A DNA stretch of 6,416 bases from VRUE01 sp040904405 (GTDB taxonomy: Bacteria > Actinomycetota > Thermoleophilia > Solirubrobacterales > 70-9): the NCBI GenBank assembly GCA_040904405.1, contig JBBDTK010000075.1:1-6416 (forward strand). The letters run 5' to 3'. Positions 5,959 to 6,416 of the stretch are shown here, piece by piece. Positions within the stretch are counted from its first letter, which is position 1. The number at the start of each line of letters is the position of its first letter. The translations under genes were made by a program, and so were the position numbers. The notes below the pieces were generated by a model. It worked only from the letters and a program-made list of their open reading frames with translations, did not search any database and had not been told where the DNA came from.

Positions 5959-6009
5959 CTCGTCATTTTCACTCCGGGCGGCCACAGCGGCCAGCCTCGC
6001 GTCAGCCTC

Positions 6010-6416
6010 TCAGTGGGCTACGGACAGCTTGTTACGCGGCTGTGTCGAAGGTGTGAAAGAAGTGTGAACCTCGGCCGGCTCGGGGTCGAAGCGGTAGCCG
6101 ACGCCGAAGTGGGTGTGGATGTAGGTCCAGCCGGGCGAGAGCCGCTCCAGCTTCTGACGCAGCTTGCGGATGAAGACGTCGACCGAGCGGTCGCCGTGGG
6201 CCATCGCGTATCCCCACACCCGCTGGTAGATCGCCTCGCGCTCGAACACCTGGCCGGGCGAGTCGGCGAGCAGCTGCAGCAACTCGAACTCGCGTCGGGT
6301 CAGGTCGAGGCTGAGTTCGCCGACGTAGGCCTGGAAGCGATCGGAGCGGATCTCCAGCTCGCCGGCCACGACCGGGCCGGCTTCGGCCTGCGGCCGGGCG
6401 CGGCGGCGGCGGCGCG
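6010..6416 (-). CDS. OmpR/PhoB-type response regulator, C-terminal DNA-binding half (cut by window end)
   Basis: The frame is open from the window end to TGA at 6010-6012, showing 134 residues; the N-terminal receiver domain is outside. The visible part opens with an arginine-rich linker (five Arg, residues 1-5) and then a winged helix-turn-helix. Landmarks are 'LTRREFELLQLLADSPGQVF' (38-57), 'VWGYAMAHGDRSVDVFIRKLRQKLE' split as transactivation loop (67-75) and recognition helix (about 76-90), and the wing 'YIHTHFGVGYRFDP' (98-111). This is the DNA-binding domain that, in PhoB/PhoP/RegX3-type proteins, binds repeated Pho boxes. A GTG at 6369 lies inside the linker and is not the true start. 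Its position directly upstream of pstS on the same strand supports a role as the phosphate-starvation regulator, but the domain alone cannot prove that specificity. The 20 or so residues after the wing are encoded by DNA that also holds direct repeats. Confidence 0.93.
   Translation of the reverse strand, partial: RRRRRARPQAEAGPVVAGELEIRSDRFQAYVGELSLDLTRREFELLQLLADSPGQVFEREAIYQRVWGYAMAHGDRSVDVFIRKLRQKLERLSPGWTYIHTHFGVGYRFDPEPAEVHTSFTPSTQPRNKLSVAH
6029..6057 (-). promoter_or_regulatory. Candidate pstS promoter overlapping the Pho box
   Basis: Minus-strand TTCACA (6052-6057), part of the second Pho-box unit, differs from the -35 consensus TTGACA at one base. After exactly 17 bp comes TAACAA (6029-6034), a poor -10 (three of six matches, lacking the final T). 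A weak -10 with a -35 covered by activator repeats is what an activator-dependent promoter looks like. The start site would be near 6022, giving a leader of about 75 nt before pstS. Confidence 0.4.
6040..6068 (-). promoter_or_regulatory. Candidate Pho box upstream of pstS
   Basis: On the minus strand TTCACAC (6062-6068) is repeated exactly at 6051-6057, an 11-bp period. A weaker third unit, GACACAG (6040-6046), keeps the same phase. OmpR-family Pho regulators bind tandem sites about one helical turn apart: TTAACA-type repeats for Bacillus PhoP and GTTCACC-type repeats for Streptomyces PhoP, as recalled from the literature. The box lies about 100 bp before the pstS start, inside the last codons of the response regulator. 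It could control pstS and also feed back on the regulator. Confidence 0.65.

Noticed and set aside
5980..5992. GGCC-ACAGC-GGCC inverted repeat in the pstS leader as a terminator or riboswitch stem
   Set aside because: The stem is 4 bp with no extension and no U tract; such GC repeats are expected by chance here, and it overlaps a short direct repeat of TGGCCGC.
6400..6414. CGC triplet run at the right end as a microsatellite or mobile element end
   Set aside because: It encodes the arginine-rich linker between receiver and DNA-binding domains, which is common in this regulator family.

Overview
The window is very GC-rich, with G or C at nearly every third codon position. It carries a complete phosphate-specific transport operon on the minus strand, in the order response regulator, pstS, pstC, pstA, pstB, phoU. 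Base composition, the glycine-rich PstS lipoprotein tether, GTG starts and an apparently leaderless gene point to an actinobacterium. Thermoleophilia/Solirubrobacterales is my best guess, from general resemblance only; no marker gene here settles it.

Right end (5948-6416, minus strand): the C-terminal DNA-binding half of an OmpR/PhoB-type response regulator enters from beyond the window. Its last codons contain two exact TTCACAC units 11 bp apart, a plausible Pho box for the downstream pstS operon, so regulatory DNA appears to sit inside the coding end of the probable regulator.

Centre (1442-5947, minus strand): PstS (lipoprotein that binds phosphate), PstC and PstA (the membrane channel), PstB (the ATPase) and PhoU (the regulator linking transport to Pho signalling) follow each other with gaps of 19 bp or less, or a 1-base overlap. 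This looks like a single transcription unit. No sensor kinase is visible.

Left end (1-1417): a second, unrelated minus-strand cluster holds a Roadblock/LC7-like protein, a 75-residue protein I do not recognise, and the N-terminal 214 residues of a TldD-family metallopeptidase cut by the window edge. The first junction is TAA directly followed by ATG and the second is an ATGA overlap, so the three look translationally coupled. Between this cluster and phoU lies a 49-codon plus-strand gene for a small two-helix membrane protein. It starts 20 bp from the Roadblock-like gene, divergently, and ends 24 bp from phoU, tail to tail.

The pst part is conventional. The parts worth a second look are the Pho box embedded in the regulator's coding end, the tiny divergent start region with a probable leaderless promoter, the overlooked small membrane gene, and the coupled Roadblock-like/75-residue/TldD cluster. 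I see no tRNA, rRNA, CRISPR array, insertion sequence or integration signature. No stretch of more than 300 bases lacks a gene.
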